NCBI GenBank assembly: GCA_002451555.1
Contig: DKCU01000108.1
Coordinates: 1 to 30,424, forward strand
DNA from: Candidatus Segatella albertsiae
GTDB lineage: Bacteria > Bacteroidota > Bacteroidia > Bacteroidales > Bacteroidaceae
Length of the DNA stretch: 30,424 nt
Direction of reading: 5' to 3'
A model generated the notes under the pieces. It was given only the letters and a program-made list of their open reading frames with translations, was not told the DNA's origin and searched no databases. Both the position numbers and the translations under genes were made by a program. This document shows, one piece after another, positions 13,748 to 22,832 of this stretch (position 1 is its first letter; each line of letters begins with the position of its first letter).

Positions 13748-16031
13748 AGTCATCTTCATCGGCTTTCTTGCCACAAGGATTGTAGCCTTCCGGCAAGTCG
13801 AACTTCGCCATCGGATCAATGCCCAATGATGGGTCGGCATACACCTTCTTCATGAAGATAGCCCAGATAGGAAGAGCCATCGTGGCACCTTGCCCCATAC
13901 TAGAATGGTCGAAGTGGATGTCACGGTCCTCGCCACCCACCCAACAGCCTGTGACCAGCTGTGGTGTGAATCCGATGAACCATCCATCGCTATTGTTATT
14001 CGTCGTACCCGTCTTGGCGCCAATCTCTCCCTCGAAGTTATAGCGATAGCGCAAGCGACCCGCCGTACCATTATCGACAACGCCCATCAACATGGTGAGC
14101 ATCTTCATCGCATTATCAGCACTAATCACCTCATTCATACGAGGTTGGAAGGTAGCTATCGTATTGCCCTCATTATCCTCTATGCGACTCACGAACATCG
14201 CGGCTGTACGGATGCCATGGTTGGCAAACACGGTGTACGCACTCACCATCTCAGCTACGCTGACCTCGCAAGGACCGAGACAGAGGCTCATCGAAGCATG
14301 GATGTCAGGATTGTTGATACCGTAATCACGAAGCATTTGCACAAACTGCTGAGGATTCAACTTGCTCATCAAATAAGCACTGATCCAGTTGTTACTCTGA
14401 GCCAGTCCCCACTTCAACGGAACCATCTGACCATAGCGCGCATGGCTGGCATTACGAGGAGTCCAACGCTGACCTGCCACGATGTAAGTCTGCTGACGGT
14501 TAGGCGCATAGTCGCAAGGAGTAAAGCCATTCTCCATCGCAAGACTGTAGAGGAAAGGCTTGATGGTAGAACCCACCTGGCGACGGCCGAGGCTCACCAT
14601 GTCATACATGAAATGGGTATAATCCAAACCACCCACGTATGCCTTGACAGCACCCGTCTTCGGATCCATGCTCATGAAGCCACTGCGCAAGAAGCCCTTG
14701 TAATATCGAATGGAGTCGAGCGGACTCATCAAGGTATCGATGTCACCATGATAGGTAAACACCGTCATCTCCGTCTTCTGTCTGAAAGCCTGCTTGATTT
14801 CCTCTGGTGTGTAACCTGCCGCCTTCATGCTGCGCCAACGCTCGCTCTGGGTAATGGAGCGATTGAGGATGCTACGAATCTGTTGAGGTGTCAACTTATC
14901 TGAGAATGGTGAGCTCGGTTTCTGCTTGTTCTCCTTGTCGAAAGCTGGTTGCAGATAACGAGCCACATGCTGATAGACTGCCTCCTCGGCATACTTCTGC
15001 ATATGACTGTCTATCGTGGTAAACACCTTCAAGCCATCGGCATAGACATTGTAAGGGGAACCATCCTTCTTAAAGTTTTTGTTGCACCAACCATACAGAG
15101 GGTCTGTATCCCAAGCAATGGAATCAATGACAAACTGGACGTTGTTCCAAGAAGGATAGTTGGAACGCTCAGGACGCTTCGCCATCATATACTGGCGAAG
15201 GAACTCACGGAGATAAGTGGCACTGCCATCCTTATGGTCCGTACGATGGAAGTTGAGCGTCAATGGTTGACTCGCATAATCCTCATAATCATAACGATCC
15301 ATATATCCCGCCTTCACCATCTGCGAAAGCACCACGTTGCGGCGCTCCTTGGCACGATCGGGATAGCGTACAGGATTGAACAGCGAAGGGTTCTTGCACA
15401 AACCGATAAGCGTAGCTGCCTCACAGACGGTCAAGTCCTTAGGTTCCTTATTAAAATAGGTATTGGCAGCCGTTTTGATGCCGACCGCATTGTGCAAGAA
15501 ATCGAAGTAGTTGAGATAGAGGGCGATGATTTCCTCCTTGGTGTAATAACGCTCAAGTTTGATGGCTATCACCCACTCTATCGGTTTCTGGAACAAACGT
15601 TGGGTAGCGCTCTGGGCAGTGCTGCTATACAACTGCTTCGCCAACTGCTGTGTGATGGTAGAGCCGCCTCCGGCATTAGCTTGTCCAAGAATGCCTCTCT
15701 TGACAATGGCACGACCGAGCGCACGGAAGTCGATGCCCGAATGCTCATAAAATCGCTCATCCTCCGTAGCGACAAGCGCCTTGACCAAGTAAGGTGACAT
15801 CTTACTATAAGGTATCACGATACGATTCTCCTTGTTGAGGTTCCATGTACCCAGCACCTTGCCATCGGCAGAATATACCTGCGTGGCAAAACGGTTGATA
15901 GGATTCTGAAGATCCTCTATGTCGGGCATATAGCCAATCAAGCCAAACCAAATGGCGAAGAAACCAGCCACGACGCTAAGAACACCCGCCGCAAGAAGCC
16001 CCCATAATATATGTACAAAACGTTTTCTCAT
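13713..16031 (-). CDS. Class A penicillin-binding protein (PBP1A-type glycosyltransferase/transpeptidase)
   Basis: 772 residues from the ATG at 16031 (MRKRFVHILWGLLAAG); an upstream ATG at 16067 would add 12 residues before a typical N-terminal anchor helix. Glycosyltransferase 51 domain: EDERFYEHSGID (first catalytic glutamate about residue 90) and GGGSTITQQLAKQLY (about 121-135). Transpeptidase domain: STIK with active serine about 488, SNN in AQSNNWISAYL, and KTGT at about 673-676. It polymerises and cross-links peptidoglycan at the outer face of the inner membrane. The 3' end overlaps convergent comEC by 35 bp. It has its own promoter downstream of the SPASM gene terminator. Confidence 0.95.
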   Translation of the reverse strand: MRKRFVHILWGLLAAGVLSVVAGFFAIWFGLIGYMPDIEDLQNPINRFATQVYSADGKVLGTWNLNKENRIVIPYSKMSPYLVKALVATEDERFYEHSGIDFRALGRAIVKRGILGQANAGGGSTITQQLAKQLYSSTAQSATQRLFQKPIEWVIAIKLERYYTKEEIIALYLNYFDFLHNAVGIKTAANTYFNKEPKDLTVCEAATLIGLCKNPSLFNPVRYPDRAKERRNVVLSQMVKAGYMDRYDYEDYASQPLTLNFHRTDHKDGSATYLREFLRQYMMAKRPERSNYPSWNNVQFVIDSIAWDTDPLYGWCNKNFKKDGSPYNVYADGLKVFTTIDSHMQKYAEEAVYQHVARYLQPAFDKENKQKPSSPFSDKLTPQQIRSILNRSITQSERWRSMKAAGYTPEEIKQAFRQKTEMTVFTYHGDIDTLMSPLDSIRYYKGFLRSGFMSMDPKTGAVKAYVGGLDYTHFMYDMVSLGRRQVGSTIKPFLYSLAMENGFTPCDYAPNRQQTYIVAGQRWTPRNASHARYGQMVPLKWGLAQSNNWISAYLMSKLNPQQFVQMLRDYGINNPDIHASMSLCLGPCEVSVAEMVSAYTVFANHGIRTAAMFVSRIEDNEGNTIATFQPRMNEVISADNAMKMLTMLMGVVDNGTAGRLRYRYNFEGEIGAKTGTTNNNSDGWFIGFTPQLVTGCWVGGEDRDIHFDHSSMGQGATMALPIWAIFMKKVYADPSLGIDPMAKFDLPEGYNPCGKKADEDDFSENGIDEVFE

Positions 16032-16044
16032 TTTACTTTTATTG

Positions 16045-16052
16045 ATAATTTC
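16045..16052 (-). promoter_or_regulatory. -7 box of the PBP gene
   Basis: Minus-strand TACTTTTG fits TAnnTTTG, 14 bp before the ATG at 16031, which gives a very short leader. No consensus -33 at 19-20 bp. Confidence 0.4.
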
Positions 16053-16074
16053 TGCAAAAGTACACAAAAAAAGT

Positions 16075-16111
16075 CGTTATGCAAAAGAAATCAAGAAAAT
16101 TTTGCATAACG
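16075..16111 (-). terminator. Intrinsic terminator of the radical SAM gene
   Basis: Perfect 12-bp inverted repeat (16075-16086 with 16100-16111), 13-nt loop, followed on the minus strand by AC and seven T residues. Located 22 bp after the stop codon at 16134. Confidence 0.85.
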
Positions 16112-16133
16112 GCTTGGTCATTTCAGATATTCT

Positions 16134-17009
16134 TTATATTTCTCCCAGCGGTTTCCTTGCCTTACCTCGGAAACTATTCCTCGCCAATGCTGACTCACAG
16201 TTTTGGCAAAGAGCCTCTGTGGCAGTATGATGCTTGAATCCCTCGACTAAAGCCTGCGCCCTTGGCGAAGCCAAAATCTCTTCGAGCGACTGATGAAAAA
16301 GATTACCGAGCACCACATCCCCATCATGATCGAGACAACATGGCACCAAACTGCCATCCGCCAACACCCCTATCTGCTTGAGCAACGCCTTGCAGAAGAG
16401 CTGCTTCTTGACATGAGCATCCTTTTGGTTAGCATGAGCATCGGGCCAGGAGAATTTCCTGTCAAACTCCAGATAGAGGTTGTCGCAGAGGCGAAAGCCA
16501 TCAGAGCGTTCCTTCCAAGGCTTCGGCACATACTTTTCGACAAGCCTCATCACCTCCTCGTTCTCCAAATCCCTTCCCCCTTGGTTCCAAAGTCGCAAGA
16601 CTATGCAAGCGCCACGCTTTGCCGCTTCTGTAGAAAATCGCATCACCTCGTCCATATATCCAGCAAGTTCTCCTCGCTCATTGCTCTCATGGGAATGGAG
16701 GGAAAGTTGTACCTTATGCGGAAGCGTATCGAGCAAGTCCATGGCACGATGCAGCAAGGTGCCATTCGACGTGAGCACGGTCTTGAACCCCTTCTCCCTT
16801 GCCATGGTAATAAACAGAGGCAGAAGAGGATGCAGCAACGGCTCGCCCATCAGATGGAAATAGAGGAAGCAGACCTTCCCTCGTATTCTGTCCGTGAGCA
16901 GGTCGAATTCCTCAGCCGTCAACTGCCGTTTCTTCCGATGGTGTTTCGGACAGAAGTCGCAGTTGAGATTGCAAGTATTCGTGATTTCTATATAGCAACG
17001 ATCTATCAT
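16134..17009 (-). CDS. Radical SAM/SPASM domain protein
   Basis: 291 residues. The N-terminus has the radical SAM cluster CNLNCDFC (CxxxCxxC, residues about 13-20), followed by the GEP motif in FHLMGEPLLHPLL and LTSNGTLL, typical of the radical SAM barrel. The C-terminus has SPASM-type auxiliary-cluster cysteines: FCKALLKQIGVLADGSLVPCCLDHDG, then GNLFHQSLEEILASPRAQALVEGF and LCQNCE. SPASM proteins modify peptides or activate sulfatases and related enzymes; no precursor peptide or sulfatase gene is adjacent, so the substrate is unknown. Single-gene unit with its own promoter and terminator. Confidence 0.9.
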   Translation of the reverse strand: MIDRCYIEITNTCNLNCDFCPKHHRKKRQLTAEEFDLLTDRIRGKVCFLYFHLMGEPLLHPLLPLFITMAREKGFKTVLTSNGTLLHRAMDLLDTLPHKVQLSLHSHESNERGELAGYMDEVMRFSTEAAKRGACIVLRLWNQGGRDLENEEVMRLVEKYVPKPWKERSDGFRLCDNLYLEFDRKFSWPDAHANQKDAHVKKQLFCKALLKQIGVLADGSLVPCCLDHDGDVVLGNLFHQSLEEILASPRAQALVEGFKHHTATEALCQNCESALARNSFRGKARKPLGEI

Positions 17010-17027
17010 AACTTATTCTTTCAGCTG

Positions 17028-17059
17028 CAAAAGTACAACAAATATCCATAACGACCAAA
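17028..17059 (-). promoter_or_regulatory. Promoter of the radical SAM gene
   Basis: Minus strand TTTG (17059-17056), 20-bp spacer, TACTTTTG (17035-17028); 18 bp before the ATG at 17009. Good match to the Bacteroidota consensus. Confidence 0.7.
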
Positions 17060-17140
17060 TGTTTGACAGCAAAACAACATTTTTGAGATTCTTGAAATAA
17101 AAAAAACAAGAATATTGATGGCGTTACCAAATATTTATCG

Positions 17141-17148
17141 TAAATTTG
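17141..17148 (+). promoter_or_regulatory. -7 box of the broken AAA-ATPase gene
   Basis: TAAATTTG matches TAnnTTTG, 32 bp before the ATG at 17181. A TTG at 17115-17117 is 23 bp upstream, so the -33 is weak. Confidence 0.45.
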
Positions 17149-17180
17149 CACCTACAAATCATCAGATTAATATTTGAGCC

Positions 17181-18944
17181 ATGGCAATTATAAAGAAAAA
17201 GAGAATCTATCGCAAACGCATACCTTACGGAATGCAAAACTTCGAGGATGTCATCAAGGAAGACTGCTACTATGTAGATAAGACTCCCTTTATAGAGGAA
17301 ATAGAAGAATCGAACAAGTATTTCTTCTTTATCCGCCCTCGCCGTTTCGGCAAGAGCATCACCCTCTCCATGCTCGAAACTTACTATGACATCAACAAGA
17401 AAGACCAATTTGAGAAAATCTTCGGCGGCCTCTACATCGGGGAGAATCCTACTCCTGAACGTAACTCTTATCTTGTCATACACCTCAACTTTGCCATGAT
17501 TTCGGCAGGATTGGATGACTACAAGAAAGGACTGGACTCACATTGCAACATCAAGTTTGAAAGTTTCTGTAACAGATACGCCTCCTTGTTGCCACCGAAC
17601 ACCAAGGAAGAGATGAACCAAAAGGAAGGTGCCGTGGCACAACTTACCTACCTTTGCGAGCGTTGTGCCGAAGTTGACCTGAAGATATATCTATTCATCG
17701 ATGAATACGACCACTTCACCAACCAAATACTTGCCCACAAGGAACATGAGACCAGATACCGTGAACAAACTTACGGCGAGGGTTACTTGCGCCTTTTCTT
17801 CGATACTATCAAGGGAGCGGCTGGCAATTCTCTTGGACGTGTGTTCGTTACAGGTGTAAGCCCCGTCACAATGGATGACTTGACAAGTGGGTTCAACATC
17901 GGCACCAATTACTCATTGGCTCCAGAGTTTAATGAGATGACAGGATTCACTGAGGAAGAAGTGAGAGAAATGTTGGAGTATTATGCTAACCTCTTGCCTT
18001 TCAACCATACGATAGACCAGCTCATTCAAGTGATGAAGCCATGGTTCGACAACTACTGTTTTGCAGAAGAATCGTATGGGAGAACAACCATGTATAATTC
18101 TATCATGGTGCTCAACTTCATAGGCAATTACATACGCAATGACTACGACATTCCTGACAAAATGATCGAGCCAAACATCCGCATTGACTACGATAAAATA
18201 CGTATGCTCATCCGCCACGACAAGGACTTTGCTAACGATGCCAGCATCATACAGGACCTCGTAACCAAAGGGTACGTCACAGGCAAACTTGTGGAGAATT
18301 TCCCAGCCGAGCGCATCAACGACCCAGATAATTTTCTGAGTCTGCTATTCTATTTCGGCATGGTAACAATAGACGGCACACTTGATGGCAAGACAAAATT
18401 CGTCATTCCTAACGAAGTGGTTCGAGACCAGATATATACCTATCTCTTGGACACTTACAAGGAAAACGACCTCACATACGACTCTTACGGAAAAAGCGAG
18501 TTGGAAAGCCAATTGGCATATCATAGTGATTACAAACCATATTTCGACTAAGCCGACTGTCTCAAACGTTATGCTTCACAGCGAGACAAGCAAAAGGGGG
18601 AAGCTTTCGTACATGGATTCACCTTGGCGATGACCAGCCAATGCCAGTTCTATCGCCCTATCTCCGAGTTGGACAACGCTGGTGGCTATGCTGACATTTT
18701 TCTCTCTCCATTTTGCGACATCTATAAGGATATGACAGATTCCTATATTGTGGAACTGAAGTACTGCAAGTCGAACACTTCAGACGAGCAAGTTAAAAAA
18801 CTTTTCTATGAAGCCTCTGACCAAATTTGCCGATATGCCGATAGTGACATTGTGCAAGAATCGGTGAAGACAACGCAGCTCCACAAGCTCGTTGTAATAT
18901 ACCGAGGAACAGATATGGTGGAATGCGAGGAAGTAAAAAAATAA
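17181..18944 (+). pseudogene. AAA-ATPase_like/PD-(D/E)XK protein interrupted by one in-frame stop
   Basis: Reading from 17181 gives 456 residues to TAA at 18549-18551; the same frame then continues to TAA at 18942-18944. Ignoring the stop, the protein is 587 codons long, matching the intact 589-residue paralogue nearby. The first part holds the AAA-ATPase_like domain (PF09820 type): YYVDKTPFIEEIE, Walker A-like RPRRFGKS at 52-59 and Walker B IYLFIDEYD, plus TGVSPVTMDDLTSGFNIG. The part after the stop holds the PD-(D/E)XK nuclease-like domain (PF08011 type): GYADIFLSPF and SYIVELKYCK. Thus the stop removes exactly the nuclease module. Alignment to the paralogue suggests about one codon is missing at the stop (YFD-stop-ADCL against LRFMADAY). 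A TTG at 18624 or read-through could still give the C-terminal part. An assembly error is the main alternative. Confidence 0.85.
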
Positions 18945-18949
18945 GTAAA

Positions 18950-18999
18950 AATGAAAATGAGGGTGTGTCATGAACTTATGACACACCCTCATTTTCATT
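18950..18999. terminator. Bidirectional terminator after the broken AAA-ATPase gene
   Basis: Perfect 22-bp stem (18950-18971 with 18978-18999) and 6-nt loop, 5 bp after the stop codon at 18944. The foot of the stem is A/T-rich on both sides, so T-rich tails form in either direction. Confidence 0.85.
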
Positions 19000-19201
19000 C
19001 CTCCTCTTCAGAGTTAGCTTTCAGAGAATCAAAATTGAGTGAAATGTGAGTGAAGGGCTGAGACAACCCTTCACCTCGTATTCCCCAATGTTTATCGGCA
19101 TTTCAGCCCAAAAGGTGAAAGGTGAAGGGTATTTTCATAATCCAATTCGATTTCGCATGAAACTAAATGACTGAATGACTGAGGCTGTCATAGCACCGAC
19201 A

Positions 19202-19229
19202 GGGAACTGTCATAGTACCGACAGTTCCC
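19202..19229. repeat. 10-bp palindrome with duplicated CTGTC motif
   Basis: GGGAACTGTC at 19202-19211 pairs with GACAGTTCCC at 19220-19229. A partial copy, CTGTCATAGCACCGACAG, precedes it at 19185-19202. It lies in the 447-bp gene-free spacer between the two AAA-ATPase paralogues. A further hairpin occurs at 19050-19074 (8-bp arms). Confidence 0.6.
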
Positions 19230-19250
19230 TGTCTTAGTCAAACAGCCGTC

Positions 19251-19334
19251 CTATATCTCGGAGTAAAATTCCTATCTCTCGGAGTAAATTTTCTATCTCT
19301 CGGAGTAATTCTTTTGAAACTTGGAATAAATTCT
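19251..19334. repeat. 21-bp tandem repeat, three clear copies and one degenerate
   Basis: Copies start at 19251, 19272 and 19293, each CTAT(A/C)TCTCGGAGTAA plus a variable AT end; 19314-19334 is a decayed fourth copy (ACTTGGAATAAATTC). Exact 21-bp period. No gene is visible in 18945-19391. Confidence 0.75.
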
Positions 19335-19391
19335 ACCTGCATGGTTGAAGCAGACAAAAAGGACCTATTGAACTTGACCTTATTCATCCAC

Positions 19392-21161
19392 TCATTCCAC
19401 TTCTTCCATCCTTGCTAATTCCCAGCTCTTGAACTGCATGATAATCTTATGGAGCGTGGTGCCTTGGCGAAGAGCCTCAACCCTTGGAGCCTCGGCATAA
19501 CGCTTGATTTGCTCCACAGCCTCATCCCATTGCTTCTCAGCCTTCGTCTTTGGCGTGCCGTCCTCATGGAAGGCATCCTTTGACTCTTCATCAAACTCTT
19601 TCTTGGAAAGGACCTTGAGCTCCAGAATATAGCTATGCTGACTGGCATAATGGGTATGGTCTGGCAACAGGAAGAAATCGCAATAGCCATGACTCAACTC
19701 CAGCTCCGGTGCCGTGATATAATAGTCGTTGAGATTCAAATACGCCATGAAGAAACCCTGCAAGTTGCGCTCCGACTCGATGCCGTCTCGCACCGACGAA
19801 ACCTTGGCATAGGCATCAGCCATAAACCGCAAGCCTTCCTCCCACTTGCCGTCATAAGCCATGTCGTAATAGTAATCGGTCAACTTGTTGGTATCAACAT
19901 ACGACTTTGCCTGATACTCTTCCTCCAAATAGCCATAATATTGCTTGCGAACATTATTGTTAGGGATGCCCAGAATCAACTTGGAGCCACGAGTGCCCTT
20001 GATGGTCAACATACCATAATAGAACAAGAGGCTTGGAAATATCTCAGCCTTTGGTATCTGATAAGCAGAGAACTGTTCCTCCAACTGAGCCACGATTTGT
20101 CCCTCTTCAGCTATCTTATGAATGATGCCCTTGCGCTCGCCATCCAACTTGTCGAATTGCAGAAGTTTCTTCATCTTGCCATAGTCGGTCTTGGTATTAG
20201 GATCTATCATCTGCTCAGGAGCATGGCCATAGTCCATATAATTACGGAGATAGTAAAGCACCATGTCGCAATTAAACATCCTTACCTTCTTAGCCAAAGC
20301 TTGTTTGGCAAAACAATAATTGTCGTACCAAGGTTTCATGTCGTTGACTATCGCCTCGATGTCGCTATCGGCAGGGATGCTTCCATGCTCCTTGTAATAG
20401 GTAAACATATCCACCACATCCTTGGTGGAGAAGCCCAGCATCTCGTCAAACTCTGGCTTGATGGAGATATTCCACCCTACATTGTAGCCACTAGTCACAT
20501 CGTCCAAGGTGACAGGACTCACGCCCATCATGAAGATGCGCTCGAAGTTACCCTTGAATTTCTTGAAGACATCACGATAGAAACCATCGGCATGGGTAAT
20601 GGCATGATACACTTTCTCACCATGCTCATTCAGTACGACATTGGTAAAGTTGTCGTACTCGTCGATGATTAGGTAAAGATGATAGTCATGCGCCTTGGCT
20701 GCCTTAAAGAGCAGTTCTATTTTGTCCGCATAGTCTGTCTTTGACAAGATTTCCTCCTTTTCCTCTTGGTAATACTGGGCATATCGACGAACAAAATCAT
20801 TGATATTGATACCCATATAAGCATTGAAACGCTCCTCCAACACATCTATCTTTCCTGTGATTTGGGAGAAATCCAAGAACAGCACCTGATAAGTACCTTG
20901 CAAAGACGTAGGATGCTTACCTATCCACAAGTTGCCAAAGAGAGTTTCGAATTTATTCTTTTGGTTGCAGTCATAATAAGAGTAGAGCATACTGAGGAAG
21001 ATGCTCTTTCCGAAACGACGAGGACGGATGAAGAAGAGATTACGAGGCTGTTTCTCCAACTCCACCAAAAACATCGTCTTATCTACATAATAGAGATTCT
21101 GCGTCATTACTGTGGCAAAGTCCGCCACACCGTATGGCACTTGTTTTACTTGCTGTTCCAT
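19392..21161 (-). CDS. AAA-ATPase_like/PD-(D/E)XK nuclease-like protein, intact
   Basis: 589 residues. N-terminal AAA-ATPase_like domain: VPYGVADFATVMTQNLYYVDKT, Walker A-like RPRRFGKS at 46-53, Walker B LIIDEYD ending at 170, and MGVSPVTLDDVTSGYNVG. The C-terminal PD-(D/E)XK-type domain has the putative triad Asp495 (GYCDFF), Glu514 and Lys516 (YILELK). The family is abundant and multicopy in Bacteroidota and its function is not established. It faces the broken paralogue tail-to-tail across a repeat-rich spacer, suggesting old duplication or separate acquisition (the two are clearly diverged, so not recent). Confidence 0.88.
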   Translation of the reverse strand: MEQQVKQVPYGVADFATVMTQNLYYVDKTMFLVELEKQPRNLFFIRPRRFGKSIFLSMLYSYYDCNQKNKFETLFGNLWIGKHPTSLQGTYQVLFLDFSQITGKIDVLEERFNAYMGININDFVRRYAQYYQEEKEEILSKTDYADKIELLFKAAKAHDYHLYLIIDEYDNFTNVVLNEHGEKVYHAITHADGFYRDVFKKFKGNFERIFMMGVSPVTLDDVTSGYNVGWNISIKPEFDEMLGFSTKDVVDMFTYYKEHGSIPADSDIEAIVNDMKPWYDNYCFAKQALAKKVRMFNCDMVLYYLRNYMDYGHAPEQMIDPNTKTDYGKMKKLLQFDKLDGERKGIIHKIAEEGQIVAQLEEQFSAYQIPKAEIFPSLLFYYGMLTIKGTRGSKLILGIPNNNVRKQYYGYLEEEYQAKSYVDTNKLTDYYYDMAYDGKWEEGLRFMADAYAKVSSVRDGIESERNLQGFFMAYLNLNDYYITAPELELSHGYCDFFLLPDHTHYASQHSYILELKVLSKKEFDEESKDAFHEDGTPKTKAEKQWDEAVEQIKRYAEAPRVEALRQGTTLHKIIMQFKSWELARMEEVE

Positions 21162-21192
21162 GATGCTTTACTTTTTATTCTTATTACGAGTG

Positions 21193-21224
21193 CAAAGATA
21201 GACAAAAAGTTTGAGAATCGCAAA
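21193..21224 (-). promoter_or_regulatory. Promoter of the intact AAA-ATPase_like gene
   Basis: Minus strand TTTG (21224-21221), 20-bp spacer, TATCTTTG (21200-21193); 31 bp before the ATG at 21161. Confidence 0.75.
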
Positions 21225-21316
21225 GGATTTTGAGAAAAACTTAGTGACTTAGAAAGGCGATGTGCAAAATAAACTAAATCTTTCGGGCGATTCGCACGTA
21301 TATCGAAAATTATATG

Positions 21317-21324
21317 TAACTTTG
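21317..21324 (+). promoter_or_regulatory. -7 box of the pyrB-pyrI-glyA operon
   Basis: TAACTTTG matches TAnnTTTG, 34 bp before the pyrB ATG at 21359. A TTCG at 21291-21294 (22-bp spacer) is a poor -33. Confidence 0.5.
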
Positions 21325-21358
21325 GAGGCGATTTCAGAACAATTCAATCAAAATTCAA

Positions 21359-22306
21359 ATGGAAAAACATAATTTTGTGACGATTGCCGACCTCTCGAAG
21401 GAGAAACTATTGTATCTCTTGGAGATGGCGCAAGAGTTCGAGAAGCATCCTAACAGGGAGCTCTTGAAGGGAAAGGTTGTCGCAACCCTTTTCTTCGAGC
21501 CTTCCACTCGTACCCAACTTAGTTTCCAAACCGCAGCCAACCGACTTGGCGCTCGTGTCATCGGCTTCTCCGATGCCAAGACTTCCAGCACGACCAAGGG
21601 CGAAACGCTCAAGGACACCATCCTCATGGTAAGCAACTATGCCGACATCATCACCATGCGCCACTTCATCGAGGGTGCAGCCCAGTATGCAAGCGAGGTT
21701 GCTCCTGTGCCTATCGTCAATGCCGGCGACGGTGCCCACATGCACCCTTCCCAGTGCTTGCTCGACCTCTACTCCATCTACAAGACCCAAGGTACCCTGG
21801 AAAACCTCAACATTTACCTCGTCGGTGACCTCAAATACGGACGTACCGTCCACTCCCTTATCACTGCGATGCGTCACTTCAACCCTACTTTCCATTTTAT
21901 CGCCCCTAAGGAACTTGCCATGCCTCAGGAATACAAGCTCTATTGCGACCAGCACCATATTAAATATGTGGAGCATGAGGACTTCAACGAGGACGTCATC
22001 GCAGATGCTGACATTCTTTACATGACTCGCGTACAGAAGGAGCGTTTCAGCGACTTGATGGAATACGAGCGTGTCAAGAACGTTTATATCCTGAAGCGTG
22101 AGATGCTTTGCAAGGCGAAAGACAACATGAAGATCATGCACCCACTGCCTCGTGTCAACGAGATTGCTTACGACGTGGATGACGACCCACATGCTTACTA
22201 CATCCAGCAAGCTCAGAACGGTCTCTATGCCCGCGAGGCGATCTTCTGCCATTGCCTCGGCATCACACTCGATGACATCAAGAACGACAAAACTATCATT
22301 GAGTAA
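21359..22306 (+). CDS. pyrB: Aspartate carbamoyltransferase catalytic subunit
   Basis: 315 residues, normal length. Condenses carbamoyl phosphate and aspartate to carbamoyl aspartate, the committed step of pyrimidine synthesis. The carbamoyl-phosphate loop FEPSTRT is at 46-52, and further conserved motifs are DGAHMHPSQCLLDLYSI, YLVGDLKYGRTVHSL and HPLPR at 261-265. Followed after 30 bp by the regulatory-subunit gene pyrI, so the organism uses the PyrB-PyrI holoenzyme of the E. coli type. The start at 21359 fits the usual N-terminus. Confidence 0.98.
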   Translation: MEKHNFVTIADLSKEKLLYLLEMAQEFEKHPNRELLKGKVVATLFFEPSTRTQLSFQTAANRLGARVIGFSDAKTSSTTKGETLKDTILMVSNYADIITMRHFIEGAAQYASEVAPVPIVNAGDGAHMHPSQCLLDLYSIYKTQGTLENLNIYLVGDLKYGRTVHSLITAMRHFNPTFHFIAPKELAMPQEYKLYCDQHHIKYVEHEDFNEDVIADADILYMTRVQKERFSDLMEYERVKNVYILKREMLCKAKDNMKIMHPLPRVNEIAYDVDDDPHAYYIQQAQNGLYAREAIFCHCLGITLDDIKNDKTIIE

Positions 22307-22336
22307 TGTTTAATGTTTAGTGATTAATGTTTCATT

Positions 22337-22801
22337 ATGGGAAATAACAAAAGTCAATTAGTGGTTGCGGCTATCGAGAACGGTACCGTAATCGACCATA
22401 TACCTGCCGATAAGACTTACGAGGTGGTCAACCTCCTGCAATTACAGAACATGGACACCCCTGTCACCATCGGCTACAACTTGCCTTCCAAGAAGATTGG
22501 CAAGAAGGGCATCATCAAGGTGGCCAACAAGTATTTTACCGATGAGGAAATCAACCGCCTCTCTGTCATCGCCCCTAACATCGGCCTGAGTATCATCAAG
22601 GACTATGAGATCGTGGAAAAGAAGACCGTCAAGACTCCTGACACGCTGAAGGGCATCGTGAAATGCAACAATCCTAAGTGCATCACCAACAACGAGCCGA
22701 TGGCTACCATTTTCCATGTGGTAGATAAGGCACTCGGAATCGTTCGTTGTCACTACTGCGACAAGGAGCAAAAGTTGGGCGAAGTAAAACTTTGCAAATA
22801 A
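22337..22801 (+). CDS. pyrI: Aspartate carbamoyltransferase regulatory subunit
   Basis: 154 residues. N-terminal nucleotide-binding domain (ENGTVIDHIPADKTYEVVNLL, GYNLPSKKIGKKGIIKV), then a zinc domain with cysteines 110, 115, 138 and 141 (C-x4-C-x22-C-x2-C), the pattern needed to hold zinc and contact PyrB. In the family CTP and ATP bind here to inhibit or activate the holoenzyme. Lies between pyrB and glyA in one operon (30- and 31-bp gaps). Confidence 0.97.
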   Translation: MGNNKSQLVVAAIENGTVIDHIPADKTYEVVNLLQLQNMDTPVTIGYNLPSKKIGKKGIIKVANKYFTDEEINRLSVIAPNIGLSIIKDYEIVEKKTVKTPDTLKGIVKCNNPKCITNNEPMATIFHVVDKALGIVRCHYCDKEQKLGEVKLCK

Positions 22802-22832
22802 CATCATATTAACATATAAAAAATAAAAGCCA

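Noticed and set aside
13890..15797. Long plus-strand open frames opposite the PBP gene
   Set aside because: Mirror of a gene with strong codon bias; translations are His/Ile/Arg-rich with no motifs.
18549..18551. Programmed read-through or recoding at the internal TAA
   Set aside because: No stimulatory stem-loop is visible just after it and the paralogue has a sense codon; nonsense mutation or assembly error is simpler.
17181..21161. Two-gene defence or toxin-antitoxin system from the AAA-ATPase/PD-(D/E)XK paralogues
   Set aside because: They are convergent paralogues with separate promoters, one broken, and no methyltransferase, antitoxin or other defence gene adjacent; the family occurs as scattered single genes.
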